Notes: generated by a model not told the origin, from the letters alone. A DNA stretch of 12,669 nucleotides from Atlantibacter sp032075065 (GCF_032075065.1 NZ_DAMAZC010000128.1:1-12669), one strand, 5' to 3'; numbered from the stretch's first letter, positions 7,359-12,669 are shown. Made by a program: numbers and translations.

Positions 7359-7610
7359 ATGAGCACCGCAGTTCTTAATGTCAAAATTAATAGCGAATTA
7401 AAAGAGCGTATTCGTCACTATGCCGAAGACAATAGCGAAACCTTATCTTCCGTCACCGAAAAACTGCTGCTTAACGCACTAAACGCCCATGATAATGTTG
7501 AAGTCGATGAGCAGGAGATCGACAGTCAACATACCGAGGAAGCGCTCACGCCGGCGCTGACTGACAAAGAGATCAAAGCGTTACGCAAACTGCTGAAGAA
7601 AAGAAAATGA
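7359..7610 (+). CDS. Ribbon-helix-helix DNA-binding protein
   Basis: 83-residue small protein that I do not recognise by name. The N-terminal 45 residues read as a ribbon-helix-helix (Arc/MetJ/CopG-type) domain: strand TAVLNVKIN, helix SELKERIRHYAEDNS, helix LSSVTEKLLLNALNAH. Then comes an acidic linker rich in Glu and Asp (about 47-63) and a basic helix LTDKEIKALRKLLKKRK at the end. Such proteins are dimeric repressors, often autoregulating a two-gene unit. ATG 7359 is chosen because AAGGGA lies just upstream and the fold starts at once; an extension to 7317 has no support. Its TGA overlaps the next ATG (ATGA), so the two are translationally coupled. GC is visibly lower than in the neighbours, suggesting acquired DNA. 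Confidence 0.85.
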   Translation: MSTAVLNVKINSELKERIRHYAEDNSETLSSVTEKLLLNALNAHDNVEVDEQEIDSQHTEEALTPALTDKEIKALRKLLKKRK

Positions 7611-7825
7611 TTAAAGAACCTATCTGTAATGCAGAAAACTATTCTCAGGCCTGCGAGTTGTTGCGTTCAGGACGGGTTAAACACGTGCGTCTGGGATGGC
7701 AAATCGGCGGTGATGAGTTCTTTAAAATCGCCTCCGACTGGTGTGACGCCGGCGCAAAAATTAAAAAACACGACGACTGTTTTGTTATTTCCGTAAAAGG
7801 ATTCCCGATCCCGCGTCAGGCTTAA
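7607..7825 (+). CDS. Uncharacterised 72-residue protein, partner of the RHH protein
   Basis: Not recognised. It begins in the ATGA overlap with the RHH gene, so both are made from one message. It is soluble-looking, with no signal peptide or membrane segment. A likely helix NYSQACELLRSGR is followed by alternating strand-like and helical segments: VKHVRLGWQI, DEFFKIASDWCDAG, AKIKKHDDCFVISVKG. Three Cys (residues 7, 46, 58) are not arranged as a metal motif. The second position in an RHH-led operon is where a toxin, co-regulator or effector would sit, but no known toxin family signature (RelE, ParE, HicA, PIN, GNAT) is visible, so the toxin label is not applied. Confidence 0.72.
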   Translation: MIKEPICNAENYSQACELLRSGRVKHVRLGWQIGGDEFFKIASDWCDAGAKIKKHDDCFVISVKGFPIPRQA

Positions 7826-7921
7826 TCATTAACCTATAGCGATAATAATAAACCTCCGGCGAGCAAGAGTTTGCCGTGTAGGTGCGTCTCTCCACCTCTC
7901 GTATCATGGATGGTACGTTAC

Positions 7922-7945
7922 GACGAGCTGCCAGCTCGTCTTTTT
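7922..7945 (+). terminator. Terminator of the RHH operon
   Basis: GACGAGCT (7922-7929), loop GCC, AGCTCGTC (7933-7940), then TTTTT and further T-rich sequence. Perfect 8-bp stem, 96 bases after the second gene's stop. Confidence 0.88.
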
Positions 7946-7973
7946 GTTTTCCTCCGCTAAAAGCATCCAACCG

Positions 7974-7980
7974 CTACACT
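7974..7980 (+). promoter_or_regulatory. Possible ybaA promoter -10 (CTACACT)
   Basis: CTACACT resembles the sigma-S-preferred -10 CTATACT and has no good -35 partner. It would start transcription near 7986, about 37 bases before ybaA and downstream of the RHH terminator. Weak evidence. Confidence 0.35.
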
Positions 7981-8022
7981 TATCTACGCACGATCAACGC
8001 TGCTCATGTGGAGGTAGGCGTT

Positions 8023-8376
8023 ATGAACTATGTTGATGGTTTTGTAGTTGCTGTCCCCCGGGACAAAAAAGCCGCTTATCAGGCGATGGCCGCCAAAGCG
8101 GCGCCGCTGTTCAAAGAGTTTGGCGCATTACGCATTGTTGAATGCTGGGCTGATGATGTTCCGGACGGAAAGCTCACCGATTTTCGGATGGCGGTAAAAG
8201 CCACCGATGACGAAGAGGTGGTATTTAGCTGGATTGAATACCCATCCAGAGAAGCCCGCGATGCCGCCAACAAAAAAATGATGGAAGACCCGCGAATGAA
8301 AGCATTCGGCGACGAAATGCCCTTCGATGGTAAACGGATGATCTACGGGGGTTTTGCGCCCATTCTGGATCAATAG
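8023..8376 (+). CDS. ybaA: YbaA, DUF1428 family protein
   Basis: 117-residue conserved cytosolic protein of unknown function, DUF1428 family, with a dimeric alpha-beta barrel-type fold typical of small monooxygenase-like proteins; no catalytic activity is established. It begins MNYVDGFVVAVPRDKK and carries FSWIEYPSREARDAANKKMMEDPRM and MIYGGF, matching E. coli YbaA in length and motifs. ATG 8023 has GGAGG at 8010-8014. The frame is open back to 7882, but that extension would run through the upstream terminator region and is rejected. It converges with pdeB with an 8-bp gap between the two stops. Confidence 0.93.
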   Translation: MNYVDGFVVAVPRDKKAAYQAMAAKAAPLFKEFGALRIVECWADDVPDGKLTDFRMAVKATDDEEVVFSWIEYPSREARDAANKKMMEDPRMKAFGDEMPFDGKRMIYGGFAPILDQ

Positions 8377-8384
8377 CGGCTTCG

Positions 8385-9962
8385 CTACCGGGCAGCGCGG
8401 GCAACCGTGCTGCCACGGAATATTTCGCACCAGGATTGCAATTCATTACCCGGTAAGGCCTTGCTGTATAACCATCCCTGCCCATACTGGACGCCATGCA
8501 CACATAACCATTGGGCCTGACGCTGGGTTTCAATCCCCTCGGCAACAATCTCCAGCTGAAGATGTTTAGCCATATCAATGATGTGGGGCGCAACGGCGTT
8601 ATATTCCAGCGCATCCACAAAAGACTTGTCAATTTTTAGTACATCCACCGTCAGGTTTTGCAGATAGCTCAGGCTTGAATAACCGGTACCAAAATCATCG
8701 ATATAAATTGGGTGTCCGGCACGGTGGAATTGCTCCACGATCGGCGCCGTGCGCTGCGGATCGGCAAAACCGCGTTCGGTGATTTCAAGGGCAATCTGAC
8801 GGGGACTTACCTGATAACGCTGGCAGCGCGCCGTCAGCATCGCCAGCAACGCGTTATCAGCGATATCGTCTGCAGCCAGATTAATCGACACATGATAGTC
8901 AGGATGCTGATGTAACCAGTCGCCCATTTCGCTAAACACCCTGTCAATCACCAGACGGGTGATGTCGCCAATGAGTCCAGTCTGCTCCGCGAGTGGAATA
9001 AAAATGTCCGGCATGAGTAGGCTGCCATCCGTCTGAGGCCAGCGGACCAGCGCTTCTGCGCCAACAAATTTTTGGTCGCTGAGACGGACAATTGGCTGGT
9101 AACACACTGTGAATTCGCGGGAATGGATGGCGTCGAGCAACCGCGCGCGCGGCGATTGCATACGCTTGAGGATCCTCAACATCAACGCTGCCGCCATCAG
9201 GCTGACCAGAATGCCCACCGGCAGCCACAGCATTAGTTGCTGGTTGCTGGCCGCTTTCATGGGATGAGTGGGTGCCCAAACCACCACGGCAAAATTTGCC
9301 TGGTCGTTACGCAGCATCGAATACATGTTCCCGGCCTCTTCGTAACGCGTCAAATTATGATCGCGCATATGCTGCCAGACGGGTAAAGAGAGCGGGGCGC
9401 TGGACACAACCACCCGGTTACGCGTTAAGCCAATCACCGCGGAATCCATCGACCAGCTGGCTAAAGGCAAAACATCGATAAATGAACGCGGATCCAGCAC
9501 GACCATGTGATCGCGGCGGCTCATGGCGATCATATAGTGGTTGATGCCAAGATCGTTACTGGGGGTAAACCAGAATCGATAACCTTCTTTATTGATCCGC
9601 TCGGGTTCGGGAAACGGCGAGATATGGCTTTCCTGCTCCAGTGAAGAACAGAGCGCCTGCGAACCTTTAACAAAGATGACTTCCTGCACAAAGCGATAGG
9701 TGAACGCCACGCGCCGCATCGCCTGCAAATGGGCCGGATCGCAGGTCTGGCTGTCGATACGATTGATATCTTTCAGCGCGGTTTTGGACTCGTCGATCAC
9801 GACGCTGGCAAGCTGATTAATTCGTTGGGTGTAAGAGGTCAGTTCATCATAAAACCGCTGTTCCGCCTGATAGCGGGCCAGCCAGATACTCAGCAAAATG
9901 GGCAACAACACCGCCACAACCAGCGTGCCTGTGACCAGGCTGACCATGCGTCTTGATGTCAA
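8385..9962 (-). CDS. pdeB: PdeB (YlaB), membrane c-di-GMP phosphodiesterase, CSS-EAL
   Basis: 525-residue inner-membrane enzyme hydrolysing cyclic-di-GMP to pGpG, favouring motility over biofilm. Order: TM1 (about 7-29), periplasmic CSS domain with C74 and C105-S-S, TM2 (about 243-264), cytoplasmic EAL domain (about 275-510). All catalytic landmarks are seen: EAL at 303-305, N361, E393, DDFGTG at 422-427, K443, E475 and Q495. The CSS cysteines are a DsbA/DsbB-redox-controlled switch in this family. The start is TTG at 9962: AAAGGA precedes it by seven bases and its reading (MTSRRMVSLV) aligns with the E. coli start MRTRHLVGLI; ATG 9947 is the alternative and lacks a good ribosome site. The C-terminus is about nine residues longer than in E. 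coli and is encoded by a hairpin at 8391-8414. Confidence 0.93.
   Translation of the reverse strand: MTSRRMVSLVTGTLVVAVLLPILLSIWLARYQAEQRFYDELTSYTQRINQLASVVIDESKTALKDINRIDSQTCDPAHLQAMRRVAFTYRFVQEVIFVKGSQALCSSLEQESHISPFPEPERINKEGYRFWFTPSNDLGINHYMIAMSRRDHMVVLDPRSFIDVLPLASWSMDSAVIGLTRNRVVVSSAPLSLPVWQHMRDHNLTRYEEAGNMYSMLRNDQANFAVVVWAPTHPMKAASNQQLMLWLPVGILVSLMAAALMLRILKRMQSPRARLLDAIHSREFTVCYQPIVRLSDQKFVGAEALVRWPQTDGSLLMPDIFIPLAEQTGLIGDITRLVIDRVFSEMGDWLHQHPDYHVSINLAADDIADNALLAMLTARCQRYQVSPRQIALEITERGFADPQRTAPIVEQFHRAGHPIYIDDFGTGYSSLSYLQNLTVDVLKIDKSFVDALEYNAVAPHIIDMAKHLQLEIVAEGIETQRQAQWLCVHGVQYGQGWLYSKALPGNELQSWCEIFRGSTVARAAR
8391..8414. repeat. GC-rich inverted repeat at the ybaA/pdeB junction
   Basis: GGCAGCGCGG (8391-8400), GCAA loop, CCGTGCTGCC (8405-8414): ten pairs with one G-T. 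It lies 14 bases after the ybaA stop and inside the last codons of pdeB. No T run follows on either strand, so it is a transcript-stabilising or Rho-linked structure at best. Confidence 0.6.
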
Positions 9963-10174
9963 CGTGCGTTCCTTTAATGAGCAGATAATTACCTTGTATT
10001 ACTTGTCTGGCGAGATTAACGGCGAGCCAAATTTTTTTCGATAGTCATTATGAATGATGACGCTATTTCAGAAACTGGCCATACACAACATATCGTTTCG
10101 CTGATGCAGGGAACGCGGTCCTATGCGCACAAATGATAATCGCTTGCAACGACTCTCTTTACGCCGTAAGATGG

Positions 10175-10195
10175 TATTATGTTATAACGTAACAA
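10175..10195 (+). promoter_or_regulatory. Zur operator and promoter core of rpmE2-rpmJ2
   Basis: TGTTA-TAACG-TAACA (10180-10194) is a perfect inverted repeat around an AT core and matches the Zur box form TGTTATA-N-TAACA seen at znu and ykgM. Candidate -10 elements TATTAT (10175-10180) and TATAAC (10183-10188, with TTACGC at 10159-10164 as a weak -35) lie inside it, so zinc-loaded Zur would block polymerase. Confidence 0.8.
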
Positions 10196-10206
10196 TTAAG
10201 GTGAGT

Positions 10207-10470
10207 ATGAAAGCGAACATCCATCCCCATTACCGTACGGTGGTATTTCACGATACCAGCGCGGATGAATATTTTATGGTGGGTTCAACCATTAAAACCG
10301 AGCGTGAAATTGAGCGCGACGGGGTGGTTTACCCGTATGTGACGCTTGATGTGTCGTCAGCGTCCCATCCTTATTACACAGGGAAACAAAAAACCTTTAC
10401 CACCGAAGGCAGCGCAGCGCGCTTCCAGCAACGTTTTGGCCGTTTTTTCAAGAATAATAAGGGGTCATAA
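10207..10470 (+). CDS. rpmE2: Ribosomal protein bL31 type B (zinc-free)
   Basis: 87-residue type B L31 (YkgM in E. coli, also 87). It replaces zinc-binding L31 on the ribosome when zinc is scarce, freeing zinc. The protein contains no cysteine at all, so the CXXC zinc ligands of type A are absent. Signature MKANIHPHYRTVVFHDTSADEYFMVGSTI and the basic end RFQQRFGRFFKNNKG are clear. ATG 10207 has AAGGTGAG just upstream; the frame's extension to 10123 crosses the Zur box and is rejected. First gene of a two-gene operon with rpmJ2, with no base between stop and next start. Confidence 0.96.
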   Translation: MKANIHPHYRTVVFHDTSADEYFMVGSTIKTEREIERDGVVYPYVTLDVSSASHPYYTGKQKTFTTEGSAARFQQRFGRFFKNNKGS

Positions 10471-10611
10471 ATGCAGGTGTTGAATTCGTTGAAAAGCGCG
10501 AAGCAGCGTCATCCCGATTGCCAGATCGTCAAGCGTAAGGGCCGTTTGTATGTCATCTGCAAATCGAATCCGCGTTTTAAAGCGGTACAGGGCGGGAAGA
10601 AAAAACGCTGA
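10471..10611 (+). CDS. rpmJ2: Ribosomal protein bL36 type B
   Basis: 46-residue type B L36 (YkgO in E. coli, also 46): MQVLNSLKSAKQRHPDCQIV, then KRKGRLYVICKSNPRFKAVQ, ending GGKKKR. The zinc set of type A L36 (CXXC, Cys, His) is broken: only C17 and C30 remain and the His is Arg/Phe. It serves as the zinc-free substitute in the large subunit under zinc limitation. The ATG directly follows the rpmE2 TAA, with its ribosome site AAGGGG in the end of rpmE2. Too short for usual gene-length cut-offs, so easily missed. Confidence 0.95.
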   Translation: MQVLNSLKSAKQRHPDCQIVKRKGRLYVICKSNPRFKAVQGGKKKR

Positions 10612-10616
10612 AATCA

Positions 10617-10640
10617 AAAGAGCCTGCAACTTGCAGGCTC
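10617..10640. terminator. Terminator between rpmJ2 and ylaC, mainly for ylaC
   Basis: Perfect stem GAGCCTGCA / TGCAGGCTC (10620-10628 and 10632-10640). The minus-strand exit reads TTTTGATTT, a fair T tract for ylaC; the plus-strand exit ATTAC is T-poor, so stopping rpmJ2 there is less certain. Confidence 0.75.
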
Positions 10641-10647
10641 ATTACAT

Positions 10648-11118
10648 TCAGGAAGCTTTAGCGCCCTTATCGAGTGAAAACACATCATAAAATGACAGGT
10701 TGCCTTTACGGCTGATCATCGCATTAAGCTGCGATTTTTTATCCGCTTCGACACGCGGCGAGCGAAGGATAGCATCGATTAACGACGCCGGCACGTTGCG
10801 GGTGTTATACCACTCCCCGTTGTAGCAAACGCGTAAATCCAGTACGTCAATATCTTCGTATTTGTAGCGAGGATTGATATCAAAAAAGAAAAAACCGTTC
10901 ATCAGCACAAATAACACCACCAAAAGCCACACGGAATCAGCCAGGGTTTCTGATTGCAGCATGACGATCAGCGTGGCGAACCAACCAACGTACATAGCGA
11001 TAAACAATCCTGGGTGATTGCGGATAAAACTGATGCTAAAGCGCGGGCGATTGTCGCGTTTTTCTTCGCGATTTAACGTATCGATGGTTTCGGTGAGCAG
11101 GTGCTGTATTTCCGTCAT
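10648..11118 (-). CDS. ylaC: YlaC, inner-membrane protein
   Basis: 156-residue protein of unknown function, the same length as E. coli YlaC. After a hydrophilic N-terminus (FSISFIRNHPG) come two membrane segments, about residues 37-54 and 62-79 (the latter ending NGFFFFD), then a conserved soluble C-terminal part with YEDIDVLDLRVCYNGEWYNTR and LSFYDVF. ATG 11118 has AGG about eight bases upstream. It probably forms a single-gene unit ending at the hairpin at 10617-10640. In E. coli the maa gene lies between ylaC and hha; it is not present here. Confidence 0.93.
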   Translation of the reverse strand: MTEIQHLLTETIDTLNREEKRDNRPRFSISFIRNHPGLFIAMYVGWFATLIVMLQSETLADSVWLLVVLFVLMNGFFFFDINPRYKYEDIDVLDLRVCYNGEWYNTRNVPASLIDAILRSPRVEADKKSQLNAMISRKGNLSFYDVFSLDKGAKAS

Positions 11119-11240
11119 TCTGAGCCTACGAAATAGTAACGGGAAGGAGGACGACTGTATTGTAATCAGCCGTAATAACCATAAACAGTAACAGAAAGGG
11201 TGAAAAAAGGTATAACAGTTTACCTTTTATTCACATGCTC

Positions 11241-11265
11241 AGGCGGCTTACGGCGCAAGCCGTCT
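11241..11265. repeat. Hairpin AGGCGGCTT/AAGCCGTCT
   Basis: Nine-pair stem with one G-T (11241-11249 with 11257-11265) and a 7-base loop; an alternative fold is ACGGC-GCAA-GCCGT (11250-11263). No T run follows. It sits about 120 bases upstream of ylaC. Confidence 0.5.
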
Positions 11266-11374
11266 CCGCTCGGCATCCGGTTCATATTAGCAGGGAAGGT
11301 GGGCTTAAGCATGAGTGTGCACCAAAGGCAGTAAAGCCGACCAACAGCAATCTTGATCAACCCCGGTGCGATTT

Positions 11375-11416
11375 TGTTCACTCTTGACGGGTTCCCTTCA
11401 CGGCCAGGAGTGAACA
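11375..11416. repeat. Inverted repeat TGTTCACTC ... GAGTGAACA
   Basis: Perfect 9-bp arms at 11375-11383 and 11408-11416 with 24 bases between. The arm spacing, about 33 bp start to start, is close to three helical turns, so it could be a protein site or a stem-loop. Function unknown. Confidence 0.55.
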
Positions 11417-11526
11417 CAAATCATTGGAGCAAGAGGTCGGGAATCATTCCCTTATGTCCGAATACGTACAGCAGAGTTGGACAGTAGATGCCCGGAGTAA
11501 TACAAAATTTAGGACTGCACGGCAAT

Positions 11527-11550
11527 ATTACCAGGAAATATCCGGGTAAT
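11527..11550 (-). terminator. Hairpin directly after hha stop
   Basis: On the minus strand ATTACCCGGA, loop TATT, TCCTGGTAAT: ten positions with one mismatch, beginning at the hha stop codon. There is no T run, so it is a 3'-end stabiliser or weak terminator. Confidence 0.45.
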
Positions 11551-11768
11551 TAGCGAATAAATTTCCACACAGAAGACGGTATTTTATCGTACAGCTTATT
11601 CATCGTCAGTTCAGCAAGACGGTGGTCTGCCGCTGAATAAAATACCGCCAGCTCGTTATCCGATAATTCATATTTATTTTTTTCGATAACTCTCTCAAGC
11701 GTATCAATCGTCTGGCAGCGTCGAAGACGCATTAAATAATCAACTTTTGTTAAAGGTTTTTCTGACAT
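11550..11768 (-). CDS. hha: Hha, H-NS-associated modulator
   Basis: 72-residue all-helical protein of the Hha/YmoA family. It binds H-NS and StpA and helps silence horizontally acquired genes, and it modulates biofilm and haemolysin expression. As I recall the E. coli protein, only residue 9 differs (Val for Thr). Cys18 (RLRRC), the residue linked to TomB-dependent oxidation, is present, and the C-terminal KLYDKIPSSVWKFIR is intact. ATG 11768 has GGTGA upstream. It follows tomB by 28 bases, in one operon in which tomB is the antitoxin-like partner. Confidence 0.97.
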   Translation of the reverse strand: MSEKPLTKVDYLMRLRRCQTIDTLERVIEKNKYELSDNELAVFYSAADHRLAELTMNKLYDKIPSSVWKFIR

Positions 11769-11796
11769 AGTTTCACCGTAAGTGATTGTAATAGTT

Positions 11797-12171
11797 TTAA
11801 AAAGAAAGGCTCACTGGGTTGGCCTTGCTGACGTTAACAAAGCATCTGAACAGACGGTTACCTGATTTGCGCCATTTCTGTAAATCCTGAGCGCTTATAC
11901 CGTAGTTACTGAACAACATGAAGGTATCATCAAGGTACTCGTCAATCTGTTCGATCAACGCGTTGTCTTCGTCATACTTAATTTTGTAATTAAGCGCAAA
12001 ACTCGCAATATGCTCAATCAATTCATTTAACTGTAGATTGATAGCTGACGTTGGATCGTTAACCCAACCATGATTGCTATCGCCCAACGTAGTCAAACAG
12101 TCATGATAGAGATTTTCACAAAGGAATTTTAGCTGGGCTATATCATGCCGTTTTGGTGAGTATTCGTCCAT
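11797..12171 (-). CDS. tomB: TomB, Hha toxicity modulator (antitoxin)
   Basis: 124-residue partner of Hha (YbaJ in E. coli). It counteracts Hha toxicity by promoting oxygen-dependent oxidation of Hha Cys18. It is strongly helical and acidic, with the conserved opening MDEYSPKRHDIAQLKFLCE, SNHGWVNDPTSAINLQLNEL and DLQKWRKSGNRLFRCF. Cysteines are at 18, 25 and 110; the last residue is Phe where I recall Cys in E. coli. ATG 12171 has AAGGGG upstream. First gene of the tomB-hha operon. Confidence 0.95.
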   Translation of the reverse strand: MDEYSPKRHDIAQLKFLCENLYHDCLTTLGDSNHGWVNDPTSAINLQLNELIEHIASFALNYKIKYDEDNALIEQIDEYLDDTFMLFSNYGISAQDLQKWRKSGNRLFRCFVNVSKANPVSLSF

Positions 12172-12213
12172 AACGCATCCCCTTTTTAGCGAAAAAATTT
12201 TTCAGATACTTGG

Positions 12214-12377
12214 CACGACAGGGGCAACACTCTCAGGTGAATGGGGATTCAGCACACGGGTTTCAAGCTTATTTAACTATAAATCACTCCTGTCGGTTTT
12301 ACCCTGCTCTATTACGAAAAATTACAATTAATGCACTTTGTTACAGGCTGTACGGTAAAGGTAATACTTTCAGGTGA
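12214..12377. repeat. Degenerate 27-bp direct repeat in the tomB leader
   Basis: Copies at 12214-12240 and 12351-12377 share 19 of 27 bases, ending in the common TCAGGTGA; all eight differences are transitions. The copies start 137 bp apart, both between the candidate promoter and tomB. Confidence 0.5.
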
Positions 12378-12395
12378 GATTTATGCTGTTTTGTG

Positions 12396-12401
12396 ATTAT
12401 A
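12396..12401 (-). promoter_or_regulatory. Candidate tomB-hha promoter -10
   Basis: Perfect TATAAT on the minus strand, preceded 17 bases upstream by only a poor -35 (TATTAA). Transcription would start near 12389. Confidence 0.4.
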
Positions 12402-12610
12402 GCCTGAAAAAATAAAGATTAATAAAGCCGAGCCGCGTTTTTAAATTTTACTTTAATTCCAGGAATATTCCTTAGCATTTTGGGAAATGCCAGGACTTAT
12501 CTGAATAAATGAGTAGGTTATATGCCTTTATTCATCCTTGCTGTTGGCACTTAACAATGTTATTGCAATCTTAATATGGCTTAAGAATTCTTGTTTAAGC
12601 GCACATGGAT

Positions 12611-12635
12611 AAATAAAAAGGCCGCTTGCGCGGCC
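12611..12635 (-). terminator. Terminator of acrB (acrAB operon)
   Basis: Perfect stem GGCCGC/GCGGCC (12620-12625, 12630-12635) with a GCAA loop on the minus strand, then a T-rich exit (complement of 12611-12619). It lies seven bases beyond the acrB stop. Confidence 0.88.
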
Positions 12636-12642
12636 TTTGTTA

Positions 12643-12669
12643 TCAGGAGTGTTTCATCGTATGGCTGTG
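12643..12669 (-). CDS. acrB: AcrB, RND efflux pump, last nine codons only
   Basis: Minus-strand reading from the right edge is HSHTMKHS and a TGA stop, comparable to the E. coli AcrB end HSHTVDHH, and it stands next to tomB as in E. coli. AcrB is the inner-membrane proton-driven pump of the AcrAB-TolC multidrug system. Only the 3' tip is in the window, so the call rests on the short tail plus position. Confidence 0.8.
   Translation of the reverse strand, partial: HSHTMKHS

Larger units (their letters stand above)
11119..11549. other. 431-bp stretch without a convincing gene (maa position in E. coli)
   Basis: It should contain the ylaC promoter (11119-11220). A 65-codon minus-strand frame (11220-11417, GTG start) reads GREGNPSRVNKIAPGLIKIA and continues basic to the end; I do not recognise it, it has no ribosome site, and it may be a remnant of mobile DNA. 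The stretch also has a 9-bp inverted repeat TGTTCACTC/GAGTGAACA (11375-11416) and two hairpins (11241-11265, 11527-11550). No trace of maltose acetyltransferase hexapeptide repeats is seen. Confidence 0.6.
12172..12642. other. AT-rich region between tomB and acrB
   Basis: 471 bp without a gene. On the minus strand TATAAT (plus-strand ATTATA, 12396-12401) is the best tomB -10 and predicts a leader of roughly 215 bases; its -35 is poor. It also holds the degenerate direct repeat (12214-12240, 12351-12377), a hairpin GCATTT-TGGG-AAATGC (12475-12490), and the acrB terminator (12611-12635). The AT-richness beside hha suits H-NS/Hha binding (inference). Confidence 0.6.

Noticed and set aside
7359..7825. 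Calling the RHH pair a toxin-antitoxin system
   Set aside because: The RHH half would fit an antitoxin, but the partner shows no signature of any toxin family I know, and operon form alone is not proof.
11241..11280. REP/BIME element between ylaC and hha
   Set aside because: A palindromic GC stem is present but it lacks the REP consensus arrangement and occurs once in the window.
11220..11417. 65-codon minus-strand frame as a gene
   Set aside because: GTG start without a ribosome site, overlaps an inverted repeat, and no recognisable domain; kept only as a possible remnant.
1..12669. CRISPR arrays, tRNA genes, insertion sequences, integrase or attachment sites
   Set aside because: None seen: no regularly spaced long repeats, no cloverleaf, no transposase or integrase reading frame.

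Overview
The window comes from the chromosome of an enterobacterium (family Enterobacteriaceae). It is close to Escherichia coli in gene content and order but is not E. coli. Enterobacter, Klebsiella, Kosakonia or Citrobacter-type relatives fit best; I cannot fix the genus. The evidence is a run of proteins that match remembered E. coli K-12 products almost residue for residue (MdlA, MdlB, GlnK, AmtB, TesB, YbaY, Atl, YbaA, PdeB, YlaC, Hha, TomB), in the E. coli order, ending in the last nine codons of acrB.

Layout. 1-2853: 3' part of mdlA and complete mdlB, overlapping genes for a heterodimeric ABC exporter. 2854-3106: mdlB terminator, an NtrC enhancer site and a textbook sigma-54 promoter. 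3107-4760: the nitrogen-regulated glnK-amtB operon, closed by a bidirectional terminator shared with convergent tesB (4820-5680). 5979-6551: ybaY lipoprotein with its terminator. 6584-6904: atl on the minus strand. 7057-7170: ffs, the 4.5S RNA of the signal recognition particle, with its promoter.

7171-7945 differs from E. coli K-12, where ffs and ybaA are neighbours as I recall. Here a lower-GC block holds a two-gene operon: a ribbon-helix-helix DNA-binding protein and an unrecognised 72-residue partner translated from an ATGA overlap. Upstream lie three GTCA(C/T) repeats spaced exactly 11 bp apart, and a strong terminator closes the block. This is the best candidate for an undescribed system.

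8023-9962: ybaA and pdeB (a CSS-EAL cyclic-di-GMP phosphodiesterase, probably starting at TTG) converge with only 8 bp between stops; a GC-rich hairpin sits in the pdeB 3' end. 10207-10611: rpmE2-rpmJ2, the zinc-free paralogues of ribosomal proteins L31 and L36, behind a Zur-type operator. 10648-11118: ylaC. 11119-11549: no convincing gene, where E. coli has maa; it holds inverted repeats and one doubtful small reading frame. 11550-12171: hha and tomB, on the minus strand. 12172-12642: a long AT-rich region with a probable tomB promoter and a degenerate direct repeat, then the acrB terminator and 3' end.

Functional themes: nitrogen response (GlnK regulates AmtB under NtrC and sigma-54), zinc economy (rpmE2-rpmJ2), biofilm and nucleoid regulation (pdeB, hha-tomB), protein targeting (ffs) and efflux (mdlAB, acrB).
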